Shown: piece by piece, positions 17,653-25,732 of the stretch
How positions within the stretch are numbered: position 1 is the first letter of the stretch
How the letters are laid out: every line of letters starts with the position of its first letter
NCBI GenBank assembly: GCA_025361705.1
Contig: JANYJW010000046.1
Span: 1 to 42,845, forward strand
Source of the DNA: Gemmatimonas sp.
Lineage (GTDB): Bacteria > Gemmatimonadota > Gemmatimonadetes > Gemmatimonadales > Gemmatimonadaceae
DNA length: 42,845 nt
Direction of reading: 5' to 3'
Notes under the pieces: model-generated
Databases searched by the model: none
What the model was told of the DNA's origin: nothing
Seen by the model: only the letters and a program-made list of their open reading frames with translations
Program-made: the position numbers and the translations under genes

Positions 17653-18321
17653 TTACCCTACATCGATGCCGTGCTCCAGGCAGTATCGCGTGAGACCTGC
17701 AACCGTATGGATGCCCAGTTTCTTCATCAGGGCCTGCCGATGCGCCTCGACCGTGCGGGTGCTGATTCCCATCTGGGCGCCGATTTCCTTGTTGGCCAGG
17801 CCCTGCGCGATAAACCGCAGCACCTCGTGTTCCCGGGGCGACAGGATGTCGGCGCCCGGCACCACACGCGGCTCCATGTCCCTGGCCGACTTGCCCTCAC
17901 GCAGCGCCTGCGCCACGCGCTGTGCCACCAGCGCAGAGAAATAGGTGTTGCCCTCATGCACGGTGCGGATGGCCCGGCGCAGCTCGTCGGGTTCCGAGTC
18001 CTTGCGGCAGTAGCCATGCGCGCCGGCGCGCACGCTCTCGAGGATGTACTCCGAGTCGTCGTGCACACTCAGCATCAGCACACGCGTTGCGGGCGCCCGC
18101 TCGAGAATCTCGGGCACGGCGTGCAGCCCCGAACCCCCCGGCATCGAAATGTCGAGCACGAGGACATCCGGGTGCAGCGCGCTGGCAAGCGCGATGGCCT
18201 CGGCTGCCGTGCCGCCTTCGCCAATGATGGCGAACTCGGGTGCCTCTTCCAGCACGTGGCGCAGTCCCTCACGCACGATCGCGTGGTCATCGACGAGGAC
18301 CAGCCGGATGGGTGCGGTCAT
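17653..18321 (-). CDS. NarL/LuxR-family response regulator
   Basis: 222-residue DNA-binding regulator. The receiver domain spans 1-120 with acidic pocket VLVDDHA, phosphorylated Asp57 in VLDISMPG and conserved Lys107 in YCRKDSE. The C-terminal LuxR-type helix-turn-helix is about 157-218 (LSPREHEVLRFIAQG, NKEIGAQMGISTRTVEAH). Its ATG overlaps the stop of the histidine kinase by four bases, so the two are a cognate pair. Upstream genes are pnuC and a ribosylnicotinamide kinase; the TonB receptor lies 57 bases downstream and is the obvious candidate target. The stop codon sits inside a short dyad, GTAGG - TGTTTA - CCCTAC. Confidence 0.93.
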   Translation of the reverse strand: MTAPIRLVLVDDHAIVREGLRHVLEEAPEFAIIGEGGTAAEAIALASALHPDVLVLDISMPGGSGLHAVPEILERAPATRVLMLSVHDDSEYILESVRAGAHGYCRKDSEPDELRRAIRTVHEGNTYFSALVAQRVAQALREGKSARDMEPRVVPGADILSPREHEVLRFIAQGLANKEIGAQMGISTRTVEAHRQALMKKLGIHTVAGLTRYCLEHGIDVG

Positions 18322-19631
18322 GGAGCGGTTCCCTCTGCCAACGGTACTTCGATGTCAATCGTCACGCCGGCATTGGGCGCGCTGCGCACGTGGACGTCAC
18401 CGCCCACGGCGGCAATGCGCTCGCGCATGCCGGCGAGGCCAAGGTGGCCTGCCACTTCAAACCGCTCGAGGCCGCTGCCCCCGGCGTCAAAGCCCGGCCC
18501 CTCGTCGCTGATCGTCAGCCGCACATACCCGGCGTCGGCGCTGGCGACGACGGACACCGGCGCCTGACTCGCGTGCCGTCCGACATTCGACAGCCCCTCC
18601 TGCAGCGCGCGGTACAGCGCGACTTCGCCGTCGTCGCTCACCACCGGCAGCGCGTCGGGCGCGTCGAACGTTGTTGGCGCCTCGCGGCGTGATGCAAACT
18701 CGCCGACGAGCGATCGCAGCGCCGGCAGCAGGCCGAGGTCATCGAGCAGCGACGGGCGCAGGTCGTGCGTGACGTCGCGGATCTGGCGCAGCCCCGCGTC
18801 GACCAGCGTCACCGCGCTGGTAACGCGCGGGCGCAGCGACTCGGGCACGCGCTCGCCGATGGCGCCCAACTCCAGCTTGAGCGCGGCAAAGACCTGCGCG
18901 GTCTCGTCGTGCAGGGCCAGCGACAGGCGCCGCCGTTCTTCCTCGTGCTGACGCACCATGCGGCGCGACAGGTGCTCCAGCTCCGCGGTCCGCTGTCGCA
19001 GGCCGTCGGCGAGCTCGTGGTTGACGAGCAGCAGGATGCCGCCGCACGCGCCGAGCACGAACAGGATGTCCAGGTAGTAGCCCCACGGCGACCACGCGCC
19101 GCGGGCACGCAGCAGCGGGTAGTCCAGATGGTGCAGTCCCCATAGCAGGAACGTCACCGACAGCATCGACGCGCCGTTGGACGGGTTCTTCAGACGGTAG
19201 CGCAGGAACATCACGCCCGTCGCGAGCGTGGCGGCGCTGAGGAAGAGCACCGCCGGACCCGCGGCGAGCAGGAAGTTGTCGAGCCGGTAGATGGCGATGT
19301 ACGACCAGAGTGGCGGAAAGGCGACGGCGAGCCAGTAGATATGGCGCCACCGCGCCGCGCGACTGAAGACGATGGCGGTCCAGAGCAGGGCCAGCGCCGT
19401 CTCGCCAGTGAACACCTGGTGCCAGAAGAGCCAGCGCAGGTCCTGCATGCCACCCACGAAGGCGAGAATGGCGCCCAGCCGCGCGAGGTACATCGTCCAT
19501 GCCACGCCGAACCAGGCGAAGTACGGGCGCCGGTAGCGCGCGTAAAGCGCAAAGCAGAGCCCGCTGGCCAGGAAGGTGATTGCGGCCTGCAGGATGGCGG
19601 CATCAAGTTCGAGAATGCTGGACGAGTTCAT
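18318..19631 (-). CDS. Seven-TM sensor histidine kinase (HisKA_3 type)
   Basis: 437-residue inner-membrane kinase. Seven hydrophobic segments fill residues 9-204, with very short loops and no periplasmic sensor domain. A short linker coiled coil leads to the HisKA_3 dimerisation domain, EEERRRLSLALHDETAQ, with phospho-acceptor His241. The ATPase domain has EGLSNVGRHA (N box), SDEGPGFD and GLAGMRERIAAVGG. ATG 19631 has GGGAG four bases upstream and overlaps the stop of the kinase gene before it by ATGA; the frame is open to 19676. Its own stop overlaps the response regulator start by ATGA. A purely membrane-embedded sensor beside pnuC suggests it reads the transporter or a membrane signal rather than a periplasmic ligand (inference). 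Confidence 0.92.
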   Translation of the reverse strand: MNSSSILELDAAILQAAITFLASGLCFALYARYRRPYFAWFGVAWTMYLARLGAILAFVGGMQDLRWLFWHQVFTGETALALLWTAIVFSRAARWRHIYWLAVAFPPLWSYIAIYRLDNFLLAAGPAVLFLSAATLATGVMFLRYRLKNPSNGASMLSVTFLLWGLHHLDYPLLRARGAWSPWGYYLDILFVLGACGGILLLVNHELADGLRQRTAELEHLSRRMVRQHEEERRRLSLALHDETAQVFAALKLELGAIGERVPESLRPRVTSAVTLVDAGLRQIRDVTHDLRPSLLDDLGLLPALRSLVGEFASRREAPTTFDAPDALPVVSDDGEVALYRALQEGLSNVGRHASQAPVSVVASADAGYVRLTISDEGPGFDAGGSGLERFEVAGHLGLAGMRERIAAVGGDVHVRSAPNAGVTIDIEVPLAEGTAP

Positions 19632-20161
19632 CGCGCTCCCACTGTCGTCGGTGCGGCGTCGCGCACGGCGTGCCACGCAGCGGCGGCGCGCGCGTCACCC
19701 GTTCCCTCGATGCGCACCACGCGGGCGCCCAGCGCGTCAAGCGCATCGGCGAATGCACCATGCATGGCCGCGCGCGCACTGTCCCCGGGCCGGTCGCGCA
19801 CGCCGTCGGCCACCCATGGCAGGTCCGGTGCACAGAGCAGGTAGAGGTCGGCCAGCTGCGCGCGGCACTCCGCCTCCACCCACACGGGGCAACTGCCGTA
19901 GTAATGGCGGGCGTACACCATGGTGCTCACCAGGTCGGTGTCGGCCACCAGCACCGGCGCGTTGCTGGCGCGCTGCAGCGCGTCACGCGTGGCGCGTGCA
20001 ATAGGCTCCACGTCATCGGCGGTCAACGGGCCGGCGTGGGACTCGGCGTACGCCCGGCTCGCCTCGGCCACCCACGGCGCATCGAGTTGCGCGGCGAGGG
20101 CGCGCGCCAGCGTCGTCTTGCCGGTGCACTCCGGCCCCGTGAGCACCACGCGCCACGTCAT
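19628..20161 (-). CDS. NadR-type ribosylnicotinamide kinase (P-loop ATPase)
   Basis: 177-residue stand-alone kinase equal in length to the C-terminal domain of NadR. Walker A is VVLTGPECTGKTTLARAL at the extreme N-terminus; EASRAYAESH and VLVADTDLVSTMVYARHYYG follow the pattern of the NadR kinase domain, where nicotinamide riboside is phosphorylated to NMN. The adenylyltransferase and helix-turn-helix domains of full NadR are absent. Its ATG overlaps the pnuC stop (ATGA), and its stop overlaps the histidine kinase ATG (ATGA). In this role it would trap riboside entering through PnuC. A related nucleoside kinase activity is possible. Confidence 0.85.
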   Translation of the reverse strand: MTWRVVLTGPECTGKTTLARALAAQLDAPWVAEASRAYAESHAGPLTADDVEPIARATRDALQRASNAPVLVADTDLVSTMVYARHYYGSCPVWVEAECRAQLADLYLLCAPDLPWVADGVRDRPGDSARAAMHGAFADALDALGARVVRIEGTGDARAAAAWHAVRDAAPTTVGAR

Positions 20162-20787
20162 GCCGTGACGGCCTGTTGCTGCGCGCGCAGCGACAGGCGC
20201 CAGCCGAACCAGCCCATGGCGGCCAGCAGAAGGAAGACCCCGTACTGCAGCGCCGTCAGCGGCAGGCCGCGCCATATGAACACGGGCACGTACACGGCGT
20301 CGGCGATGATCCACACGATCCAGTTTTCCAGCAGCTTGCGGGTCATCATCCACTGCGCGGCCAGGCTGCCGGCCGTCAGCAGGGCATCGAAGTACGGAGC
20401 GGGCGAGTCGGTGAAGCGCGCGAGCAGTACGCCCAGCCCCAGACCGCCGACCGCAACCAGTGGGACGAGCACCATCCAGTGCCGGCGCTGCGTGCGCGAG
20501 ACGAGCAGGCGCGTTTGCGCCGCGCCCCCGTACAGCCACTTGTGCCAGCCGTACACCGACAGCACGAGATAGAACAGCTGCAGCACCGCGTCGGCGTAGA
20601 GCTTGGCCTTCCAGAACAGGACGAAAAATATCCCCACGTTCACAATGGCCGTCGGCCAGCTGACAATGTGCTCGCGCGCCGACAGATACACGCTCACGAG
20701 CCCGAACGACACGGCAACGAATTCGAGCGCGCTCGTGCCGCGGGCGGCCTCGAGGATGCGCTGGGCCAGATCGGGGGAGGTGACCAT
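20158..20787 (-). CDS. pnuC: PnuC-family nicotinamide riboside transporter
   Basis: 209-residue membrane protein with seven to eight hydrophobic segments, typical of PnuC facilitators. Recognised motifs are SVYLSAREHIVSWPTAIVNV in the first half, LFYLVLSVYGWHKW, and near the end ENWIVWIIADAVYVPVFI with the W-x-x-W pair that contacts substrate in NR-type PnuC. Related proteins PnuT (thiamine) and PnuX (riboflavin) share the fold; the adjoining ribosylnicotinamide kinase argues for nicotinamide riboside. ATG 20787 is preferred; a GTG at 20790 is adjacent and would leave one base after the M20 stop. No ribosome-binding site is apparent, so translation may be coupled to the preceding M20 gene. 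Confidence 0.92.
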   Translation of the reverse strand: MVTSPDLAQRILEAARGTSALEFVAVSFGLVSVYLSAREHIVSWPTAIVNVGIFFVLFWKAKLYADAVLQLFYLVLSVYGWHKWLYGGAAQTRLLVSRTQRRHWMVLVPLVAVGGLGLGVLLARFTDSPAPYFDALLTAGSLAAQWMMTRKLLENWIVWIIADAVYVPVFIWRGLPLTALQYGVFLLLAAMGWFGWRLSLRAQQQAVTA

Positions 20788-20791
20788 CACG

Positions 20792-22099
20792 TTACGGCTT
20801 GGGCCGCGGTGCGGTGAGGTAGTCGACCGCCAGCCCGGCCAGCACCTGCACGCCGTACGGCAGCGCCGACTCGTCAGCGAAGAAGCGCGGGCTGTGGTTG
20901 GTGGCCGCGTCCTCCACGCGCACGCTGTCGGGCGTGACGCCGAGGAAGACGAAGAGCGATGGCACGCGCTTGCCGAAGAACGCGAAGTCTTCGGATGGTG
21001 TCCACGGTACGGTGGCGGTGGCGCGGCGCGCGTACCGCTCGAGCGTCGGCACCATGCGGGCCGTGAGTGCGGGGTCGTTGACCAGCACCGGCGTCTGCAT
21101 GGCGATGGTCACTGACGCGCTGCCGCCCCACGAGGCGGCGATGTCGGTGATGGTGCGCTTGATGCGCTGGTGGATGTCCTGCTGCATGGCGCCATCGAAC
21201 ATGCGGATGGTGCCCGACATCGTCACGCTGTCGGGGATGATGTTGCGGCGCACGCCGCCGTGCAGCGAGCCGATGGTGATGATGGCGGGGGCGGTGGCGA
21301 GGTTCGTCTGGCGCGACACGATGGCCTGCAGCGCGTTGATGACCTGCGCCGAGATGACAATCGGATCGATGCCGCCCCACGGCACCGCGCCGTGCGTCTG
21401 CCGACCGCGAATGACGATGTCGAGTCCGTCGCTGCTCGCCATCGCGCCGCCGGCGTGGTAGCCCACTTCACCGACGCGGGCGTTGGTGACATGCAGGCCG
21501 AAGACCGCTTCGACTTTCGGATTGTCGATGGCGCCCTGGCCGATCATGATGGCCGCCCCGCCCACCTCACCAGCCGGCGCGCCTTCCTCGGCGGGCTGGA
21601 ACAGGAACGTGACCGTGCCGGGGAGCTGCGCCTTCATGCCCGCGAGCACGGTGGCGGCGCCAAGCAGCATCGCCACGTGGTTGTCATGGCCGCAGGCGTG
21701 CATCACGCCCACCTGCTGGCCGTTGTACTCGGTGCGCACCGTCGACTTGAAGGGAAGGTCCACTTCCTCGGTCACCGGCAGTGCGTCCATGTCGGCACGC
21801 AGCGCCACCGACGGTCCCGGCTTGCCGCCGCGCAGGATGCCGACCACGCCCGTCTTGGCAACGCCGGTGCGGACCTCGAGCCCCAGGGCACGCAGCTGAT
21901 CAGCCACGATGCCCGCGGTGCGCACCTCGCGGTTGCCCAGTTCGGGATGCTGGTGGAGGTCGCGCCGCCAGGCGACGACCTGTGGAAGCACGGCCTGCGT
22001 GCGGCGCTTGATCTCGGCCTCAAACGGCGAGGTCTGGGCCGACAGCGACGGGGCCACCGAGACGGCGGCAAAGATGGCGAGCGCGATTCGACGGTTCAT
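20792..22099 (-). CDS. Exported M20D family amidohydrolase
   Basis: 435-residue metallohydrolase with signal peptide [22 protein letters not shown]. Metal-site motifs are [35 protein letters not shown] and FGLHVT, with a late SEDFAFF. The lid/dimerisation domain lies about 200-310. Relatives split N-acyl amino acids, hippurate or aminoacyl conjugates; the substrate here is unknown. The start at 22099 gives the clean signal peptide although the frame is open to 22183. The TAA stop lies 1-4 bases before pnuC, so it is probably the first gene of the NAD-precursor operon. It could release a nicotinyl or other acylated precursor outside the cytoplasm (inference only). Confidence 0.88.
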   Translation of the reverse strand: MNRRIALAIFAAVSVAPSLSAQTSPFEAEIKRRTQAVLPQVVAWRRDLHQHPELGNREVRTAGIVADQLRALGLEVRTGVAKTGVVGILRGGKPGPSVALRADMDALPVTEEVDLPFKSTVRTEYNGQQVGVMHACGHDNHVAMLLGAATVLAGMKAQLPGTVTFLFQPAEEGAPAGEVGGAAIMIGQGAIDNPKVEAVFGLHVTNARVGEVGYHAGGAMASSDGLDIVIRGRQTHGAVPWGGIDPIVISAQVINALQAIVSRQTNLATAPAIITIGSLHGGVRRNIIPDSVTMSGTIRMFDGAMQQDIHQRIKRTITDIAASWGGSASVTIAMQTPVLVNDPALTARMVPTLERYARRATATVPWTPSEDFAFFGKRVPSLFVFLGVTPDSVRVEDAATNHSPRFFADESALPYGVQVLAGLAVDYLTAPRPKP

Positions 22100-22305
22100 G
22101 GAGAGGAAGATGGAGAAAGTGCAGGCTAATCGCACCTCCCCAGCCGCGACAGGCGCACTGGCACGCGGCGCCAGACTCGCCAACCACCGTCTACCGCCTG
22201 AAGTCCCCCGTCTCTGTCATATCCCCCCCTCCCAAGGTAGATTGGATGGTTCCCTCCGCGGCCGGGGCACGCAGCACCAAGGCCGCACCACGTTTATCCG
22301 AGCAT

Positions 22306-22527
22306 ATGGCGAAGGAAGAAGCGATCGAACTCGAGGGTACCGTCAGCGAAGTCCTCCCCAGCGCCACGTTCCGGGTGCTCCTGACCAATGGACACGACGT
22401 GCTCGCCACGATGGCGGGGAAGATGCGGCGGCACCGCATTCGGGTGCTTGCCGGAGACCGGGTGTCGGTGGAAGTATCGCCGTACGACCTGAGCCGCGGC
22501 CGCATCACGTTCCGCCACAAGACCTAG
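22306..22527 (+). CDS. infA: Translation initiation factor IF-1
   Basis: 73-residue OB-fold factor that binds the ribosomal A site during initiation. The whole protein matches the family: [54 protein letters not shown] and GRITFRHK. It stands alone, not in the usual ribosomal protein operon. ATG 22306 is the family start, although the frame is open from 22246. Its TAG stop overlaps that of the convergent kinase gene in the palindrome CTAG. Confidence 0.96.
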   Translation: MAKEEAIELEGTVSEVLPSATFRVLLTNGHDVLATMAGKMRRHRIRVLAGDRVSVEVSPYDLSRGRITFRHKT

Positions 22528-24617
22528 CGCGCGGTCTCCTCGCGCGACACCGTGATGCTCACGGTCGCGCGACGTCCCCTGATGCCGGCCGCGATCTTCA
22601 CGATCCCCGGCCGCAGCGCCTGCACCACCCCGTCCGGAGTCACGGCGGCAATCGACGTGTCGCCGCTCGCCCAGGCCACCTCGACGTCGGGGATGATGCG
22701 TCCCTGCGAATTGGCCGCGAGTGCCTGACACTCCAGCGTCTCGCCGACGGCAATTGTCGCCGACACTGGCACCACGCGGAAGACGGCGATCGTCGCCGGA
22801 TGCACCTGCAGCGGCATTGACGCGCTGATCCCTGCGTTGGACACGATGATCGTCGTCCATCCCTCGGCGTGCGCAAAGACACGGCCGCCCTGGTCGACCT
22901 CGGCGACGGCCGGATCGGTCGACGTCCATTCCACCACGCGCCCGCCCAAGCGCGCGCCGGTGCGGTCGAGCAGGTCGACGTGGAACTGCAGTTCGTCGGC
23001 GACGGCGAGGTCGCTCACGCGCGGCTGCACCACGAGGCGGTGCACGCCGACGCGCGACACGTACAGCGTGGCGACCCCGCCGATTCCCTCGCACATGGCG
23101 GTGATCTGCACCGGCCCGCGTTCGAGCACGAACACCCGGCCTTCGTCGCTGATCTTCGCCACGCGCGGCGCGCTCGACTGCCACTCTACCGTGCGGCCGC
23201 CGAGCCGGCGCCCGCTGGCGTCGCGCAGGGTGGCGCGCAGGGTCAGGTGCTCGCCGACCACGACCGTCGGCTCGGTAGCCGACAGCTCGACACTTGCCAC
23301 GGCCCCATGCAGCACTTCCGGGTCGCGCTCCTCCGACGGATGCACGAGGGGAAGCCCTGATGCCGTATTGATCATGGACATCGACGGCTGGCGCCGATTG
23401 GGGGAACGCGTGACGGCCGCGAGGCTGGCGGCAGCCGCCGCGCTCGATTGCCGCTCGAGGATGCGGGCACGCAGCGGGCTCATGCGCGGTTCGGTGGAGG
23501 GCGCGGTCGGCGGCGGGAAACCCGCAGGGGACCCGGCCGGATACCCGTCGTTCGAGGCGCGTGGTGCATTGCCCACGCGGCCCACCACACGGCCGCCCGA
23601 GCCGCGCGCGGATGCCGTTGACGCCACCGGGGCGACCGGCGGCGACAGCGACGCGCCACGCAATGCCTCCACCGCCTCGGTCATCGACGGGTAACGCTGC
23701 TCGGGTTTCTTCTTGAGCATCCTGCGCACCACCAGGCTGAGGGCCACCGGGCAGTCCGCGCGCAGCGACTCGACGGGCGGCACCGGGTCGACCGCGTGCG
23801 CCATCATCACGGCCATCCCCGTTTCGCCGCTGAACGGGATGACCCCGGTGAGCATCTCGTAGGCCACCACGCCCAGCGAGTATTGGTCCGAGGCACCACC
23901 CACGACCGTGGCCACGCACTGCTCGGGGCTCATGTATTCCGGCGTGCCAATGGGCTGGCCCACCTGCGTCAGCTTGTGGGCGTTCGCCCCCTTGGCGATG
24001 CCGAAGTCCATGATGATGGGCCAGCCTTCGGAGTCGAGCATGATGTTGGCGGGCTTCACGTCCCGGTGCACCACGCCGCGCTTGTGGGCGTAGGCGAGCG
24101 CGCCGCCCACCTGCACCAGCAGCGACTGCACCGTGCCGAAGGGGAGCGGCCCCTTTTCCTTGAGCACGACCTCGAGCGACTTGCCCTCGATGTACTGCAT
24201 GACGAAGAACATCAAGCCGGCCACATCGCGCACCGCGTGGATCGGCACGATCTGCGGATGCGACAGCGCGGCCACCGTGCGCGCCTCCTGCTTGAATCGC
24301 TCGACGGCGACCTCGTCGGCCAGCAGGAGCTGCGGCGACATGACCTTGATCGCCACCTTGCGGCCGAGGGCGAGATCGAGCGCCAGATAGACCGAGGCCA
24401 TGCCGCCCGTGCCCAGCTCGTGCAACACCTCGTACTCGTCGGCCGTCGCCAGCTGCAGGCGGTCCATGAGGTCCTGCTGCGCCTTGGCTCGCGCCGACGT
24501 CGGCGTGCCGGCGTCCGTCGCAGACGGGGTGGCCACCACGCCGCCACACTGCGCGCAGAAGCGCGAACCGGCAGTCACCGATTCCCCGCAGGCAGGGCAG
24601 AAGATGGGCGCGTTCAT
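22524..24617 (-). CDS. Ser/Thr protein kinase with zinc ribbon and three Ig-like (Big_2) domains
   Basis: 697-residue Hanks-type kinase. A zinc ribbon (FCPACG, FCAQCG; Cys7, 10, 21, 24) precedes the kinase domain at about 62-320: [11 protein letters not shown] glycine loop, Lys91 in [16 protein letters not shown] (Asp186), DFGIAKG (Asp204) and [11 protein letters not shown] Pro/Ala/Ser-rich linker (321-435) leads to three bacterial Ig-like repeats at about 439-521, 526-605 and 612-691, each with the E-W-x-S-x-x-P-x-VA core ([39 protein letters not shown]). No hydrophobic segment or signal peptide is present, so Ig-like domains normally found outside the cell are predicted in the cytoplasm. 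ATG 24617 begins the zinc ribbon; the frame is open to 24668. Confidence 0.93.
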   Translation of the reverse strand: MNAPIFCPACGESVTAGSRFCAQCGGVVATPSATDAGTPTSARAKAQQDLMDRLQLATADEYEVLHELGTGGMASVYLALDLALGRKVAIKVMSPQLLLADEVAVERFKQEARTVAALSHPQIVPIHAVRDVAGLMFFVMQYIEGKSLEVVLKEKGPLPFGTVQSLLVQVGGALAYAHKRGVVHRDVKPANIMLDSEGWPIIMDFGIAKGANAHKLTQVGQPIGTPEYMSPEQCVATVVGGASDQYSLGVVAYEMLTGVIPFSGETGMAVMMAHAVDPVPPVESLRADCPVALSLVVRRMLKKKPEQRYPSMTEAVEALRGASLSPPVAPVASTASARGSGGRVVGRVGNAPRASNDGYPAGSPAGFPPPTAPSTEPRMSPLRARILERQSSAAAAASLAAVTRSPNRRQPSMSMINTASGLPLVHPSEERDPEVLHGAVASVELSATEPTVVVGEHLTLRATLRDASGRRLGGRTVEWQSSAPRVAKISDEGRVFVLERGPVQITAMCEGIGGVATLYVSRVGVHRLVVQPRVSDLAVADELQFHVDLLDRTGARLGGRVVEWTSTDPAVAEVDQGGRVFAHAEGWTTIIVSNAGISASMPLQVHPATIAVFRVVPVSATIAVGETLECQALAANSQGRIIPDVEVAWASGDTSIAAVTPDGVVQALRPGIVKIAAGIRGRRATVSITVSREETAR

Positions 24618-24706
24618 CGAGTCATGGGCAGGGGCCAACGGCCCGCCGTGCGTGGCGGGGGAGATCACGGAATTGAGTGTCGGCCGGAGACGGGAAAAAG
24701 CACAAT

Positions 24707-24735
24707 GCGGCGGAGGCCGTCCTGGCCTCCGCCGC
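24707..24735 (-). terminator. Intrinsic terminator of the small membrane protein gene
   Basis: GCGGCGGAGGCC (24707-24718) pairs perfectly with GGCCTCCGCCGC (24724-24735) around a 5-base loop. On the minus strand the stem is followed after a few bases by TTTTT, the classical intrinsic terminator form. A second small hairpin, CCGTCAC-TGT-GTGACGG (24741-24757), lies between it and the stop codon at 24762. Confidence 0.82.
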
Positions 24736-24761
24736 TCGATCCGTCACTGTGTGACGGTGGG

Positions 24762-24917
24762 CTAGTGTTCCGCTGCCGCCGCCGGGGCGTCGGGCGCGAG
24801 GTACGTCGCCTTGTGGATGCGATACGCCACCGTGTTGGCCACGATCGCGAGAATGATGATGAAGGCGGCCACCCCCCATCCCTTCGAGGACGGCGACACG
24901 TCGTGCGTGTTGGACAT
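24762..24917 (-). CDS. Small single-TM membrane protein, function unknown
   Basis: 51-residue protein: polar N-terminus (MSNTHDVSPSSKGW), one hydrophobic helix VAAFIIILAIVANTVAYRI (about 16-34) and a short Ala-rich tail ending AAAAEH. GGAG stands seven bases before ATG 24917 and an intrinsic terminator follows the stop, so it looks like a real monocistronic gene. I do not recognise the family. An in-frame extension to 25019 is repeat-derived and rejected. Confidence 0.72.
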   Translation of the reverse strand: MSNTHDVSPSSKGWGVAAFIIILAIVANTVAYRIHKATYLAPDAPAAAAEH

Positions 24918-24975
24918 CGGTTCGCTCCGGTTCAGTGCGCGAATGTTAGCCGCCACGCCGGGCCGGGCGCAACGC

Positions 24976-25014
24976 GCCAGTGGCCACAGCCAGTGGCCAC
25001 GTGCCAGTGGCCAC
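24976..25014. repeat. Three copies of GCCAGTGGCCAC
   Basis: The 12-base word GCCAGTGGCCAC occurs at 24976-24987, 24989-25000 and 25003-25014, with one and two bases between copies. Each contains the palindrome GTGGCCAC. They sit in the 137-base gap between two divergent genes, 40 bases before the alpha/beta hydrolase start. They could be binding sites or simple slippage products. Confidence 0.85.
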
Positions 25015-25054
25015 GCCACTGCCCGTCCGCCCCACGCGGCGTCATCTTGCGGGC

Positions 25055-25732
25055 ATGCCCGACCTCCGCCTTGCCTCCCTCGCCGTGCCGCGGACGGCGC
25101 GCTACGCGGTGTTTGGCCCGCCGCCCGCCGCCGCCGCGGAGTGGTGGATTGCCATCCACGGGTACGGCCAGCTCGCGGCCGAGTTCCTCACGTCGTGCGC
25201 CGCGCTCGACAACGGGCGGCGCCTGGTGGTGGCTCCGGAAGCGCTGTCGCGGTTCTATGTGTCGGGCGATGGGGCGTTGGCCGCCGACCAGCGGGTGGGT
25301 GCGTCGTGGATGACGCGTGAGTCGCGCGACACGGAGATTGCCGACTACCTGCGCTATCTCGACCTGCTGGTCGAGTCGCTCGGGCGCGGCGTGGCCACGC
25401 CACCGCCCATTCACGTGCTCGCATTCTCGCAGGGGACGGCCACCGCCTCGCGCTGGGTGGCGAGCGGCAGTGTGCCCGTGGTGCGGCTCGTCTGCTGGGG
25501 CGGCGTGCTGGCGCCGGAACTCGACATCACCTCGCCCGGTGCGCGGCTACGCGCCACCCGCATTCAGCTGGTCGTCGGCACGCGCGACAAGTACGCCACG
25601 CCCGACCGCGTGGGCGCCGAACGGAGCAGGCTCGACCAGGCGGGGTTGTCGTACGAGGGCATCACCTTCGAGGGCGGGCACCGGCTGGACGACACTACGC
25701 TGGCCACACTCGCCGCATCGCGCGCTGGCTAG
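25055..25732 (+). CDS. Alpha/beta hydrolase (phospholipase/carboxylesterase-like)
   Basis: 225-residue cytoplasmic hydrolase with no signal peptide. IAIHGYGQLAAEF is the oxyanion-hole region, LAFSQGTATASRW is the nucleophile elbow (A-F-S-Q-G, with Ala for the first Gly of G-x-S-x-G), VVGTRDKYAT gives the acid and FEGGHRL the catalytic His. This fits the small esterase/lysophospholipase group. ATG 25055 is chosen because the in-frame extension to 24980 is translated repeat. Its TAG stop is shared within CTAG with the convergent S4 gene. Confidence 0.85.
   Translation: MPDLRLASLAVPRTARYAVFGPPPAAAAEWWIAIHGYGQLAAEFLTSCAALDNGRRLVVAPEALSRFYVSGDGALAADQRVGASWMTRESRDTEIADYLRYLDLLVESLGRGVATPPPIHVLAFSQGTATASRWVASGSVPVVRLVCWGGVLAPELDITSPGARLRATRIQLVVGTRDKYATPDRVGAERSRLDQAGLSYEGITFEGGHRLDDTTLATLAASRAG

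Noticed and set aside
15763..18567. Very long plus-strand open frame of 934 codons
   Set aside because: It lies antisense to the TonB receptor, response regulator and histidine kinase, all with clear motifs; its translation is Arg/His/Val/Gly-rich without domains, an effect of high GC.
22100..22305. Riboswitch (thiamine or NAD type) upstream of the M20-pnuC operon
   Set aside because: I could not find a THI-box-like core or another conserved riboswitch motif in the 206 bases between the M20 start and infA; a covariance search (Rfam TPP, NAD+-I, NAD+-II) would be decisive.
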